From Phycicoccus sp. Root101 (GTDB lineage Bacteria > Actinomycetota > Actinomycetes > Actinomycetales > Dermatophilaceae), in NCBI RefSeq assembly GCF_001426245.1, contig NZ_LMCM01000001.1, positions 248,001 to 312,000 of the forward strand: 64,000 bases of DNA, in the 5' to 3' direction. A program made the translations under genes and the position numbers. Of the stretch, positions 9,133 to 16,918 are shown piece after piece. Positions within the stretch are counted from its first letter, which is position 1. Each line of letters starts with the position of its first letter. Under the pieces are notes generated by a model. The model did no database searches and was not told the origin of the DNA. It saw nothing but the letters and a program-made list of their open reading frames with translations.

Positions 9133-10080
9133 ATGGAGCTCAGGCACCTCGAGGCCTTTCTCGCCGTGGTCGAGCACAAGGGGTTCCGGCGCGCGGCCGA
9201 CCACCTGTACCTGAGCCAACCCGCGGTGTCCGCCCGGATCCACGAGCTCGAGCTGACGCTGGGTGTCCCCGTCTTCGCCCGTGGGCAACGGTCGATCGAG
9301 CTCACGCCCGCAGGCCAGGCACTCCTCGGCCCGGCCCAGCGGATGCTCGACGCGGCCCGCGCAGCGCGACGTTCTGCCCAGCTCGCCGCGTTCTCCGGTG
9401 AGGTCGATCTGGCGATCATGCCGGGAGGGGCGCTGGAGCTGACCCGCCCCCTGCTGGTCGAGCTCGGTCGGCGCTTTCCCGGCGTGGACTTCCACCTGCG
9501 GCCGCTGAGCATGCAGGAGTGGCATCCCGGCATCCTCGCCGAAGTCGACCTGCTCATCACCCGGGAGCCGTTCCCCGTCGCGAAGGCCGTCGTCACCGAG
9601 CTGCTGTCCGAGCCCATGGGGGTGGGGGTGCCCTCGACCTTCGAGGAGAGTCGGGCTCCTGAGCTCACGCTCGACGACGTCGTCTCGTGCGCCCACGTCC
9701 GGATGACCGAGACCGTCCACCCGCAGATCGTGCGGCACTGGAGCCTCACGTCCATGACGAACGACCTCGAGGTGGAGCGTCGCGGCCCGGGAGCGGACGG
9801 GCCGCTGCAGACGCGTGACCGCGTGGAGTCCGGGTTCGGCCTGGCCGTGGCGCCTGCGTCCGTGGCCCGCCTCTACGGGCAGGGTGGCTACCGGTTCGTC
9901 CCGCTCGTCGGCGTCCCCGACTCACGCGTCGTGCTGGTCTCCGCGGTCGCCGGCACGAACGAGCTGGTCCGGGCCATCCACCGTGAGGCCGCGGACGTAG
10001 TCGCCCGACTCACCCCGTTGGTGCTCGGCGGCGAGTCGTCCGCCGTCGACCGGGTCGTGGCGGCCGCGATGCAGCTCTAG
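9133..10080 (+). CDS. LysR-family transcriptional regulator
   Basis: 315 aa from ATG 9133. MELRHLEAFLAVVEHKGFRR and LYLSQPAVSARIHELE form the N-terminal winged helix-turn-helix expected to begin at residue 1 in this family, which is why the upstream in-frame GTG at 9055 was not used. An effector-binding domain occupies about 85-300. There is no strong ribosome-binding site, and the leader is dominated by the 12-bp repeats. Neither neighbour is an obvious target (an upstream glycosidase in the same direction, a small gene converging downstream), so its regulon is unknown. Confidence 0.85.
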   Translation: MELRHLEAFLAVVEHKGFRRAADHLYLSQPAVSARIHELELTLGVPVFARGQRSIELTPAGQALLGPAQRMLDAARAARRSAQLAAFSGEVDLAIMPGGALELTRPLLVELGRRFPGVDFHLRPLSMQEWHPGILAEVDLLITREPFPVAKAVVTELLSEPMGVGVPSTFEESRAPELTLDDVVSCAHVRMTETVHPQIVRHWSLTSMTNDLEVERRGPGADGPLQTRDRVESGFGLAVAPASVARLYGQGGYRFVPLVGVPDSRVVLVSAVAGTNELVRAIHREAADVVARLTPLVLGGESSAVDRVVAAAMQL

Positions 10081-10112
10081 GACACCCACCGGTCCGGGAC
10101 CGCACGGTCAGG

Positions 10113-10391
10113 TCAGAACCACTGGCGCGGGCGCTGCCGCACCTCCTCGCGGCTGGCGAGCAGCCGCCGTCCGAACCGCACGACCGTCCAGCACCACCAG
10201 CGGTCGATGTCCTCCTCGGCAAGGTCGGCCCGCGACTCCCAGTACCGGCAGAGCTCGGTGAGCTCGGCGTCGGTCAGCGCGGCACAGGCCTGCACGAACG
10301 AGCCGGGGTGCCCCTCGAGGGGATCGACGCAGGACGGACCGTCGTCCACCACCCACGTCTGTGTCGCTGCGATCTGGTTCACCTGGGCCAT
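10113..10391 (-). CDS. Small hypothetical protein
   Basis: 92-aa protein from ATG 10391, not recognised. The frame extends much further upstream, but only this C-terminal part is protein-like: balanced composition, many acidic residues, and a Trp-rich stretch DIDRWWCWTVVRFGRR. No signal peptide or membrane segment. It converges with the LysR gene (32-base gap) and diverges from the TfoX-like gene. It is probably a cytosolic globular protein confined to related actinobacteria; a database search would be needed to confirm it. Confidence 0.55.
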   Translation of the reverse strand: MAQVNQIAATQTWVVDDGPSCVDPLEGHPGSFVQACAALTDAELTELCRYWESRADLAEEDIDRWWCWTVVRFGRRLLASREEVRQRPRQWF

Positions 10392-10517
10392 GCACCGATC
10401 GTGGACCCGTGGCGTGGGGTCCGCCTCCGTCGAACGGTGGAGAACAGCACCATTCGGCCCCCGTGGACGTCGGAACTGTGCTGCTGCCACCGTGGCCCGG
10501 GTGACACCATGGTCGGC

Positions 10518-10850
10518 ATGGCATACGACGAAGGCGTCGCCCAGCGCATCCGCGACCTGGTGGTGGGCGAGCTGGACGTGACGGAGAAGAAGATGTTCGG
10601 GGGGTTGGCGTTCCTGGTGAACGGCAACATGTCGGTCGCCGTGAGTGGCAGCGGTGGGCTCATGGCCCGGCTGGATCCCGACGACTCGGACGCCCTCCTC
10701 GACGGCGTGGTGGTGACCCCGTTCGAGATGCGCGGCACGCCGATGCGGGGCTGGTTGCGGGTGGCCGAGGCGGGGTACGCCACCGACGAGCAGCTGGGCG
10801 AGTGGGTCGACCGGACCGTGGAGTTCGCGCGTACCCTCCCCCACAAGTGA
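10518..10850 (+). CDS. TfoX/Sxy N-terminal domain protein
   Basis: 110-aa protein with the TfoX_N fold pattern: MAYDEGVAQRIRDLV, then KKMFGGLAFLVNGNM (the characteristic MFGG block near residue 30) and MRGWLRVAEAGY. The start is taken at ATG 10518 because MAYDE is the usual family N-terminus; ATG 10509 is an in-frame alternative. In proteobacteria TfoX regulates competence, but stand-alone N-domain proteins in actinobacteria have no known role. A competence function should not be assumed, even though comEA/comEC lie 40 kb away. Confidence 0.75.
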   Translation: MAYDEGVAQRIRDLVVGELDVTEKKMFGGLAFLVNGNMSVAVSGSGGLMARLDPDDSDALLDGVVVTPFEMRGTPMRGWLRVAEAGYATDEQLGEWVDRTVEFARTLPHK

Positions 10851-10868
10851 GGCGGGGACGGGCCGCCC

Positions 10869-10895
10869 TGTCACAACGGCACCTGCTGTCCTGTC
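10869..10895 (+). promoter_or_regulatory. Candidate ECF41-type (SigJ) promoter
   Basis: TGTCACA at 10869-10875, then 16 bases, then TGTC at 10892-10895. The promoter described for ECF41 sigma factors is TGTCACA-N16-CGTC, so the -35 matches fully and the -10 in three of four bases at the exact spacing. It lies 40 bases upstream of the epimerase start and would drive the epimerase-sigJ pair. Confidence 0.65.
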
Positions 10896-10935
10896 TGAGT
10901 GGGTACGGGAAGCGATCCACGAGGGAGTGAGCAGG

Positions 10936-11889
10936 ATGAAGGTGTTCGTCGCAGGGGCCACCGGCGCGATCGGGCAGCAGCTGGTGCCGCTGCTGGTCGG
11001 AGCCGGCCACGAGGTCCACGGCATGACCCACAGCACGTCGAAGCAGGATCTGGTCCGTCGGCTGGGCGCCGAACCGGTGGTTGCCGACGCGCTCGATGCC
11101 GAACAGGTCGCCGATGCCGTCGGACGCGTCGAGCCCGACGTGATCGTGCACCAGCTGACCTCGATCGGCCCGATGGACCTGCGGCACTTCGACCGGGCCT
11201 TCTCGATGACCAACCGGCTGCGTACCGAGGGCACCGACCACCTGCTGGCGGCAGGCCGGGCCGTGGGGGTGGCGCGGTTCGTCGCCCAGAGCTTCTTCGC
11301 GGCCTACGAACGCGTCGGTGGCCCGGTCAAGACCGAGGAGGACTCGTTCGGCGCGGGCGCTGCCACGGAGATGCGCGAGACGGTTGCGGCGATCAGACAC
11401 GTCGAGGAGGCCGTGCTCGCGGCGTCGTGGACGACCGGGATCGTGTTGCGGTACGGCGGTTTCTACGGCCCCGGGACCTCGCTCGGACCCGGCGGCGAGC
11501 AGACCCAGGCCGTGCGCGGACGCAAGTTCCCGGTGGTCGGTGACGGAGGCGGGGTCTGGTCGTTCATCCACGTCGCGGACGCGGCGGAGGCGACCGTGGC
11601 TGCCATCGACCGCGGTCGAGCCGGCGTCTACAACATCGTCGACGACGAGCCGGCTCCGGTGCGCGAGTGGTTGCCCGCGCTGGCGCGGACCCTGGGGGCG
11701 CGACCGCCGATGCGCGTCCCGCGCTTCGTCGGGCGGCTCGTCACCGGCGAGCTGGGGGTGGCGATGATGACCGAGCTGCGGGGAGCCTCGAACGCCAAGG
11801 CCAGGAACGAGCTCGGGTGGCAGCCGGCACACTCGAGCTGGCGTGAGGGGTTCGCCGAGGTGGCGGGTCTCGAGAGGACGCGCGCATGA
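10936..11889 (+). CDS. NAD(P)-dependent epimerase/dehydratase, ECF41 partner
   Basis: 317-aa extended-SDR protein. The Rossmann motif GATGAIG lies at residues 7-13, and a substrate-domain block VADAAEATVAAIDRGRAG lies near 215. The start is ATG 10936, 8 bases after GAGGGAG; the in-frame GTG at 10927 lacks a site. Its stop overlaps the sigma-factor start by four bases (ATGA), so the two are translationally coupled. ECF41 sigma factors are typically encoded beside a carboxymuconolactone decarboxylase, an oxidoreductase or an epimerase, and this is the epimerase version. The substrate is unknown. Confidence 0.85.
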   Translation: MKVFVAGATGAIGQQLVPLLVGAGHEVHGMTHSTSKQDLVRRLGAEPVVADALDAEQVADAVGRVEPDVIVHQLTSIGPMDLRHFDRAFSMTNRLRTEGTDHLLAAGRAVGVARFVAQSFFAAYERVGGPVKTEEDSFGAGAATEMRETVAAIRHVEEAVLAASWTTGIVLRYGGFYGPGTSLGPGGEQTQAVRGRKFPVVGDGGGVWSFIHVADAAEATVAAIDRGRAGVYNIVDDEPAPVREWLPALARTLGARPPMRVPRFVGRLVTGELGVAMMTELRGASNAKARNELGWQPAHSSWREGFAEVAGLERTRA

Positions 11890-12821
11890 CGTCCGCCGAC
11901 GATGCCGCCGCCCGGGAGGCTCTGCTCGACGAGCTGCGGCCGACCTCGTTCGGCATCGCCTACCGGATGCTCGGCAGCGTCTCCGAGGCCGAGGACGTCG
12001 TGCAGGAGTCGCTGCTCAAGGTGCACCAGTCGCTGGAGGCCGGCGAGGAGATCACGTCACCGCGCGCCTTCGTCGCCACGGTCACCACGAGGCTGGCGAT
12101 CAACGAGCTGCGGTCGGCTCGGGTGCGCCGCGAACGGTACGTCGGCGAGTGGCTCCCCGAGCCGCTCGTCACGGGCGGTCGTGACGACCCGGCGGCAGTG
12201 GCGGAGACCGCAGACGCCCTGTCGCTGGCGATGCTCGTGCTGCTCGAGACGCTCTCCCCCGAGCAACGAGCAGCCCTGCTGCTGCACGACGTCTTCGGCT
12301 ACGGGTACCCGGAGGTCGCCGACATCGTGGGCACGTCCGAGGTCAACGTGCGCCAGCTCACCAGTCGGGCCCGTCGGCACGTCCGGGACGGCCGGCCCCG
12401 TTTCCACACGACCCGCAGGCAGCACGACGACCTGGCTCGCCGGTTCTTCGCCGCGGCCGGGAGCGGTGACCTCGCCGGCCTGGAGGCCCTGCTCGCCCAC
12501 GACGTCGAGCTCACCGGTGACGGTGGTGGGAAGGTCCCCGCGCTGGCCAGGTCGCAGCGCGGTCGCAGCCGCGTCGCCCACACCCTGACGAACTGGCTGC
12601 ACGCGCTCGCCCGCTTCCCGCAGGTGTCGATGCGTCCGGTCGAGGTCAACGGGGAACCCGGCGCGATCTACGTCGACGACCAGCAGCGGGTTCTTGGCGT
12701 CTGGTCCCTCGAGTTCAGCGGCGGTCAGATCGTCGGGATCCGCTCGATCGTCAACCCGGACAAGCTCGCCCACCTCGGTCCGGTCGGCGACGTCGCCGCC
12801 ATCATCCGTTCCGCCCGCTGA
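11886..12821 (+). CDS. sigJ: RNA polymerase sigma factor SigJ (ECF41 type)
   Basis: 311-aa ECF sigma factor with a SnoaL-like C-terminal extension. Region 2 is near residues 16-80 (AYRMLGSVSEAEDVVQE) and region 4 is near 115-175 (ALLLHDVFGYGYPEVADIVG). Then come the marks of group ECF41: WLPEPL in the linker (about 88), DGGGK (about 212) and NGEPG (about 257). In this group the fused C-terminal domain modulates activity, and no separate anti-sigma factor is encoded. None is seen here. It is probably autoregulated through the promoter at 10869-10895. ATG overlaps the epimerase stop. Confidence 0.88.
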   Translation: MTSADDAAAREALLDELRPTSFGIAYRMLGSVSEAEDVVQESLLKVHQSLEAGEEITSPRAFVATVTTRLAINELRSARVRRERYVGEWLPEPLVTGGRDDPAAVAETADALSLAMLVLLETLSPEQRAALLLHDVFGYGYPEVADIVGTSEVNVRQLTSRARRHVRDGRPRFHTTRRQHDDLARRFFAAAGSGDLAGLEALLAHDVELTGDGGGKVPALARSQRGRSRVAHTLTNWLHALARFPQVSMRPVEVNGEPGAIYVDDQQRVLGVWSLEFSGGQIVGIRSIVNPDKLAHLGPVGDVAAIIRSAR

Positions 12822-12891
12822 CCGTCCCCGATCCACGGGTATGCCGCGGAGCCACCTTCGCGCCACACCCTCGGGTGCCACTCGGGCAAGG

Positions 12892-14358
12892 TCAGCCGTT
12901 CGCCCTGGCGGCGATGGCCACGGCCATCGCTCGGGCCCGATCGTCCGAGATACCCAGCTTGTCGGTCGCCACTTTCACAACGATGTCAGAGCGCGCACGG
13001 ACAGGTTTCGATCCTTGGAGGATGGGTTGCCCAGCAGCGACCGTAACGGTCGTGGCGGGCCGGTAGGCCGCGTCGTAGCCACCAGAGAACACGACCCTCT
13101 TCTGCTTTGCTGATGTTGCCAGGTTGGTGTCCCAGGCCTCATGCGACGAGAAGACATTGATGGTGACCAGCACCGTCGAGGGGTCGTCAAGCCGCGTTCC
13201 CCATGCACATCCCTGGCTCGTCACCACTGGATGAACCGTCCGGTGGATGACGGCCTTGACCTCGGCGGCCGACGCGTCGGCGCAGTCCGGAGGCCCGAGC
13301 GGCTTCGGTGCGGCCTTGGGCTTGGAGGAGCTGGGCTTCGCGGGCTTGGGCGTGGCTGCACCTGGCTTGGTGGCCTTGGGCTGACTCGACTTCGCAGTGG
13401 CGACGGATGCGTCAGGGGCAGTCCCTGCGGGCCCGGCTGTTGCTGCAGGCGGGTTGCCGGAGCCTGCCAGACGTTCCACTCCCGCAGTGAGGATGGCGGG
13501 AAGCTTGGCCAGGAAGAGGACGGACGCAGCAAGCACCAGCAGGCCGAGGGTCAACCGGACCAGCTTTCGCACGAACCTCGGGACCCGGCGGGGCTGTCGT
13601 GTCGGCAGCGACCGTGCTGGTCCAGGACGCACAGGCCGCGGTGTGCGGGTCGAGTGACGGGCCTGGGCCTTTCCACTCGTGGCTGCGGCAGCCATCGCGG
13701 CAAGAAGGGTGGGATCAGTCGTGGTCGAAGGGAAGTCGGTGATGACCCGGGTCGCCACCGAGGGCACATCCTCCGACGTCATGACCGCGGGGCGAGCCCT
13801 CAGCCACCCGGCCAACGCCGTGACGGGCACCACCCAGACACCACGCACCATGCGAGGTTCGCCGAACTCCGCGGCACGTGATCCTGCCAGGCAGAGGACG
13901 GGCGTCACCGGCCGGTCCGCCTCGGCAGCCATGTAGGCCGCCATGCCGTGGACCTTCTTCAGCTCTGCCGCGAGGCTCACCGTCTCGGTGCGTCCCTCAC
14001 GCACCCGATGCTGGAACAGACCGCCCTCGTGCTCCGTCACGCGCCCCGCGCGGTTCTTGGCATCGATGAGGAAGATCCCGGTCGGCCCGACTGCGATGTG
14101 GTCGAGGTTGGCCTCCGAGCGGCCCGGCCGCAGCAGCCGGTCGTGAACGACCGTCCAGCCGGACGGCAAGGACTCCAGGGCAGCGGCGACTCTCCGCTCA
14201 CCTTCGGCGCCGGCCGCCCACTTGCCGGCTTCGTCGATCAGCTGCTTCGCGTGCTCGTCGGCACTGCCCCCTGGACTTCCCACGGCCGCGATGGTGCCGC
14301 CTCGTCGAGCTCGGTGTGCGTCCTTCGGTTCAAGTTCAACCGAAAGGTGGGGTTTCAT
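12892..14358 (-). CDS. Membrane-anchored NERD domain protein
   Basis: 488 aa from ATG 14358 (upstream start uncertain). Residues about 45-160 are a nuclease-related domain: AAGAEGERRVAAALESLP, LDHIAVGPTGIFLIDAKN with the Asp and the D-x-K catalytic-type residues, and LKKVHGMAAYM. A basic linker is followed by one membrane segment (LGLLVLAASVLFLAKLP, about 285-305), an Ala/Pro/Lys-rich spacer, and a C-terminal domain with a Cys pair (C-ADAS and QGCAWG) that is probably extracytoplasmic and resembles DUF3558-like solute domains. NERD proteins are suspected nucleases or DNA-processing factors. The fusion to an external domain suggests an envelope role, which is an inference. Confidence 0.75.
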   Translation of the reverse strand: MKPHLSVELEPKDAHRARRGGTIAAVGSPGGSADEHAKQLIDEAGKWAAGAEGERRVAAALESLPSGWTVVHDRLLRPGRSEANLDHIAVGPTGIFLIDAKNRAGRVTEHEGGLFQHRVREGRTETVSLAAELKKVHGMAAYMAAEADRPVTPVLCLAGSRAAEFGEPRMVRGVWVVPVTALAGWLRARPAVMTSEDVPSVATRVITDFPSTTTDPTLLAAMAAAATSGKAQARHSTRTPRPVRPGPARSLPTRQPRRVPRFVRKLVRLTLGLLVLAASVLFLAKLPAILTAGVERLAGSGNPPAATAGPAGTAPDASVATAKSSQPKATKPGAATPKPAKPSSSKPKAAPKPLGPPDCADASAAEVKAVIHRTVHPVVTSQGCAWGTRLDDPSTVLVTINVFSSHEAWDTNLATSAKQKRVVFSGGYDAAYRPATTVTVAAGQPILQGSKPVRARSDIVVKVATDKLGISDDRARAMAVAIAARANG

Positions 14359-14512
14359 GGTGATCCCGGCGGTCCTCGTAGGGGGCACTGTGAACCACCG
14401 GTTCGACTTGTCCCGATTCCCGGCGCGGCCCACCTTCGTCGACCTACGATCTGGCGACGAGTTCGGCAGGGATGTGGGGGCAGGGGCAGTGGGGACCGAC
14501 GAACCCGTGGAG

Positions 14513-15694
14513 ATGATCCACGTCGCACGGCCGTCGCAGTGCGCCTGCGGCGAGCCGCTCCTCGCGGGCGAACGGGCCGGCCAGCTCGGGACGGACCCCA
14601 CACCGGTGTGTCTCTGGTGTCTGACCGACGTGCAGGCGGGTCGGCCCCGTCCACGGCGCCGTCGCGACACGACCGAGTGGCCTGAGCAGCTTGCCCTTCT
14701 CTCCCCCGGCCCCTCGGGTGCCTACGCCTCCCCCGCGACCACGGTCGTCGCAGAGTGGAGCGGTTCTCCCAGAGGCCCGAGATCCCCGAAGCGACCTCGT
14801 CGGCAGAGCGGTGGCGAAGGCCCCAGGACCGCGGTGTCGCTGCTGGTGACCATCGTGATCGTGGGGGTCGTGCTGCTGGGCATCCCCGCCCTGCTGGGCA
14901 GGTACTCCTCCGGGGCATCCACCCCGGGTGTCACCCACGGCAGCAGCGGGCTGCCCGCGGCCGCCCCGGTGTCAGGCATGCCCCTGGGCGGCGGCGATGA
15001 CGCCACCGGTTCTGCGGTCCTGTGGCCACCGGTGCCGGCTGACGCGAAGAACACGCCGCTGGGCCGCCCGCCGGTCCAGCGATCGGCGTCGACCGACTAC
15101 GCCTTCCTCAACCGTGTCAGCGACGACGCGAGCCGTCCCGTGGCGTGGGACCCGTGCCGCCCCATCCACCTCGTGGTCAACGCGGCGTCCGCTCCGCCCG
15201 GCGCCGACCGTCTGCTGACCGAGGCTGCGAGCCAGGTGAGCCTCGCGACGGGGCTGCAGTTCGTGATCGAGGGACCGACGGACGAGCGGCCGTCGGAGGA
15301 CCGGCCGACGGTGGACCAGGCGAGGTACGGCAACCGCTGGTCCCCGGTGCTCGTCTCGTGGACCGACCCCGGCGTGGTGCCGCGGCTGAAGGGCACGGTC
15401 GTCGGGCTGGCCGGACCGGATGAGGCCAGCTCCGTCGGCGCCCAGGACCGGCACTACGTCAGCGGGATCGTGGACTTCGACGGGCCGGCCTTCAACGACA
15501 TCCTGACCAGCGGTGACGGGTGGGCGAACGCCCGTTCGATCGCGATGCACGAGCTGGGTCACCTCGTCGGGCTGGATCACGTCCCTGCGAAGAGCCAGAT
15601 CATGTACGAGAGCGACCAGGGTCGGACACAGTTCGGCAAGGGCGACCTCGAGGGCCTGCGGCAGCTCGGGTCGGGTCCCTGCTTCACCCGGTGA
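14513..15694 (+). CDS. Matrixin-like metalloprotease with N-terminal zinc-ribbon-like motif
   Basis: About 393 aa from ATG 14513 (start uncertain; the frame is open from 14222, which would overlap the divergent NERD gene). The N-terminus has CACGEPLL followed 20 residues later by CLWC, a possible zinc ribbon. A basic stretch and one membrane segment (LLVTIVIVGVVLLGIPALL, about 110-130) come next. The C-terminal protease domain has HELGHLVGLDHVP (HExxHxxGxxH) and IMYES as a Met-turn. It shares the WDPC-x4-LVVN block with the protein at 2412. A cytosolic N-terminus with an external protease is the predicted topology. Substrate is unknown. Confidence 0.75.
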   Translation: MIHVARPSQCACGEPLLAGERAGQLGTDPTPVCLWCLTDVQAGRPRPRRRRDTTEWPEQLALLSPGPSGAYASPATTVVAEWSGSPRGPRSPKRPRRQSGGEGPRTAVSLLVTIVIVGVVLLGIPALLGRYSSGASTPGVTHGSSGLPAAAPVSGMPLGGGDDATGSAVLWPPVPADAKNTPLGRPPVQRSASTDYAFLNRVSDDASRPVAWDPCRPIHLVVNAASAPPGADRLLTEAASQVSLATGLQFVIEGPTDERPSEDRPTVDQARYGNRWSPVLVSWTDPGVVPRLKGTVVGLAGPDEASSVGAQDRHYVSGIVDFDGPAFNDILTSGDGWANARSIAMHELGHLVGLDHVPAKSQIMYESDQGRTQFGKGDLEGLRQLGSGPCFTR

Positions 15695-15712
15695 CGGCCC
15701 GCTCCCGGACGA

Positions 15713-15749
15713 CCGCGGGGCGACCGGACGATGTCCGGCCGCCCCGCGG
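15713..15749. terminator. Bidirectional terminator hairpin
   Basis: CCGCGGGGCG-A-CCGGAC, loop GAT, GTCCGG-C-CGCCCCGCGG: 16 paired bases with one internal mismatch. It sits between the convergent protease and aldo/keto reductase genes and can serve both. A reverse-oriented copy of the GTATGCCGCG decamer (15745-15754) overlaps its right edge. Confidence 0.75.
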
Positions 15750-15780
15750 CATACCTGCGTCGTGGTGCTGAGCCGGGGAC

Positions 15781-16791
15781 TCAGGCGACGCGCGACTGGG
15801 GCGCGGTCTCCTTGGTCTTGGCGGCGTCACGCTCGACGATGTCGCCGAGGGCGTCGTCGATCGCCTTGAGCTGACCGGCCTCGAGCTTCACGCCGGCTGC
15901 CTTGACGTTCTCGTGCACCTGCTCGGGGCGCGAGGCGCCGACGAGTGCGGCGGCCACGTTGTCGTTCTGGAGGACCCAGGCGACGGCGAGCTGGGCCATC
16001 GACAGGCCCGCCTCGTCGGCGATGGGCTTGAGCTTCTGGACGCGGGTGAGCACGTCGTCGTTCATGAACCGCTTGATCATGTCCGCGCCGCCCTTCTCGT
16101 CCGCGGCGCGCGAACCCTCCGGCGGCTTCTGGCCGGGCTGGTACTTGCCGGTGAGCACGCCCTGGGCGATGGGGCTCCAGACGATCTGGCTGACCCCGAG
16201 CTCCTTGCTCGTGGGGACGACCTCGTCCTCGATGACGCGCCAGAGCATCGAGTACTGGGGCTGGCTCGAGATGAGCTGGATGTTGAGCTCCTTCGCGAGC
16301 TTCACACCCTCGCGGATCTGGTCGGCGGTCCACTCGCTGACGCCGATGTAGAGCGCCTTGCCCTGGCGGACGACGTCGGCGAACGCCGTCATCGTCTCCT
16401 CGAGCGGCGTCTCGGTGTCGTACCGGTGCGCCTGGTAGAGGTCGACGTAGTCGGTCTGCAGTCGCTGCAGCGAGCCGTTGATCGACTCCATGATGTGCTT
16501 GCGGGACAGGCCGGTGTCGTTCTTCCCACCGGGACCGGTCGGCCAGTAGACCTTGGTGAAGATCTCCAGGCTCTCGCGCCGCTCGCCCTTGAGGGCGTCG
16601 CCGAGGACGGTCTCCGCCTTGGTGTTGGCGTAGACGTCGGCGGTGTCGAACGTGCTGATGCCCGCGTCGAGAGCCGCGCGCACGCACTGCGTGGCGACGT
16701 CGTTCTCGACCTGCGAGCCGTGGGTGAGCCAGTTGCCGTAGGTGATCTCTGAGATCTTGAGACCACTGTTGCCGAGGTATCGGAATTCCAT
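15781..16791 (-). CDS. Aldo/keto reductase
   Basis: 336-aa NADPH-dependent aldo/keto reductase, about the usual length. Catalytic-tetrad candidates are Asp and Tyr in FDTADVYAN (residues 47-55), Lys in IFTKVYWP (about 76) and His in LYQAHRYD (about 117). A C-terminal LVGASRPEQVHEN forms the cofactor loop. The N-terminus MEFRYLGNSGLKISEITYG is typical of the voltage-gated potassium-channel beta/YhdN branch. ATG at 16791. It appears monocistronic, with a perfect decamer at 16801-16810 just upstream of its start. The carbonyl substrate is unknown. Confidence 0.9.
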   Translation of the reverse strand: MEFRYLGNSGLKISEITYGNWLTHGSQVENDVATQCVRAALDAGISTFDTADVYANTKAETVLGDALKGERRESLEIFTKVYWPTGPGGKNDTGLSRKHIMESINGSLQRLQTDYVDLYQAHRYDTETPLEETMTAFADVVRQGKALYIGVSEWTADQIREGVKLAKELNIQLISSQPQYSMLWRVIEDEVVPTSKELGVSQIVWSPIAQGVLTGKYQPGQKPPEGSRAADEKGGADMIKRFMNDDVLTRVQKLKPIADEAGLSMAQLAVAWVLQNDNVAAALVGASRPEQVHENVKAAGVKLEAGQLKAIDDALGDIVERDAAKTKETAPQSRVA

Positions 16792-16800
16792 GCTTCAACC

Positions 16801-16810
16801 GTATGCCGCG
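16801..16810 (+). repeat. Dispersed polar decamer GTATGCCGCG (representative copy)
   Basis: Perfect copies on the + strand start at 5548, 7887, 12839, 16801, 20751, 23900, 34423, 35273, 44397, 49661, 56658 and 61230. On the - strand they occupy 15745-15754 and 45902-45911. Nine-of-ten forms (final C) are at 54440 (+) and 38112 (-). Copies at 12839, 16801 and 20751 are intergenic. Those at 44397, 49661 and 56658 are inside minus-strand genes, so orientation follows the chromosome strand and not the genes. Confidence 0.8.
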
Positions 16811-16860
16811 CGGCCCGGGCCCGCTCGTCCGGTCCCAGCCCTCGGCTCGTCCCCGGCGTC

Positions 16861-16891
16861 GGCGGGGCCTTGGCACGGCTGAGGCCCCGCC
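16861..16891 (-). terminator. Hairpin 5' of the aldo/keto reductase, 3' side of the DUF222-HNH gene
   Basis: GGCGGGGCCT (16861-16870) and AGGCCCCGCC (16882-16891) form a perfect 10-bp stem with an 11-base loop. It lies 28 bases beyond the left end of the DUF222-HNH gene, towards the aldo/keto reductase start. Because transcription runs leftward, it lies downstream of that gene's stop at 16919. Confidence 0.6.
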
Positions 16892-16918
16892 CGGTCAGGG
16901 GCAGGGTCCGGGGCGGGG

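Noticed and set aside
10518-10850. TfoX-like gene as part of a competence system with comEA/comEC
   Set aside because: Stand-alone TfoX_N proteins in actinobacteria have no demonstrated competence role and the loci are 40 kb apart.
10108-11832. Long minus-strand ORFs opposite the TfoX-like and epimerase genes
   Set aside because: Only the final 92 codons (10391-10113) look like protein; the rest is antisense shadow.
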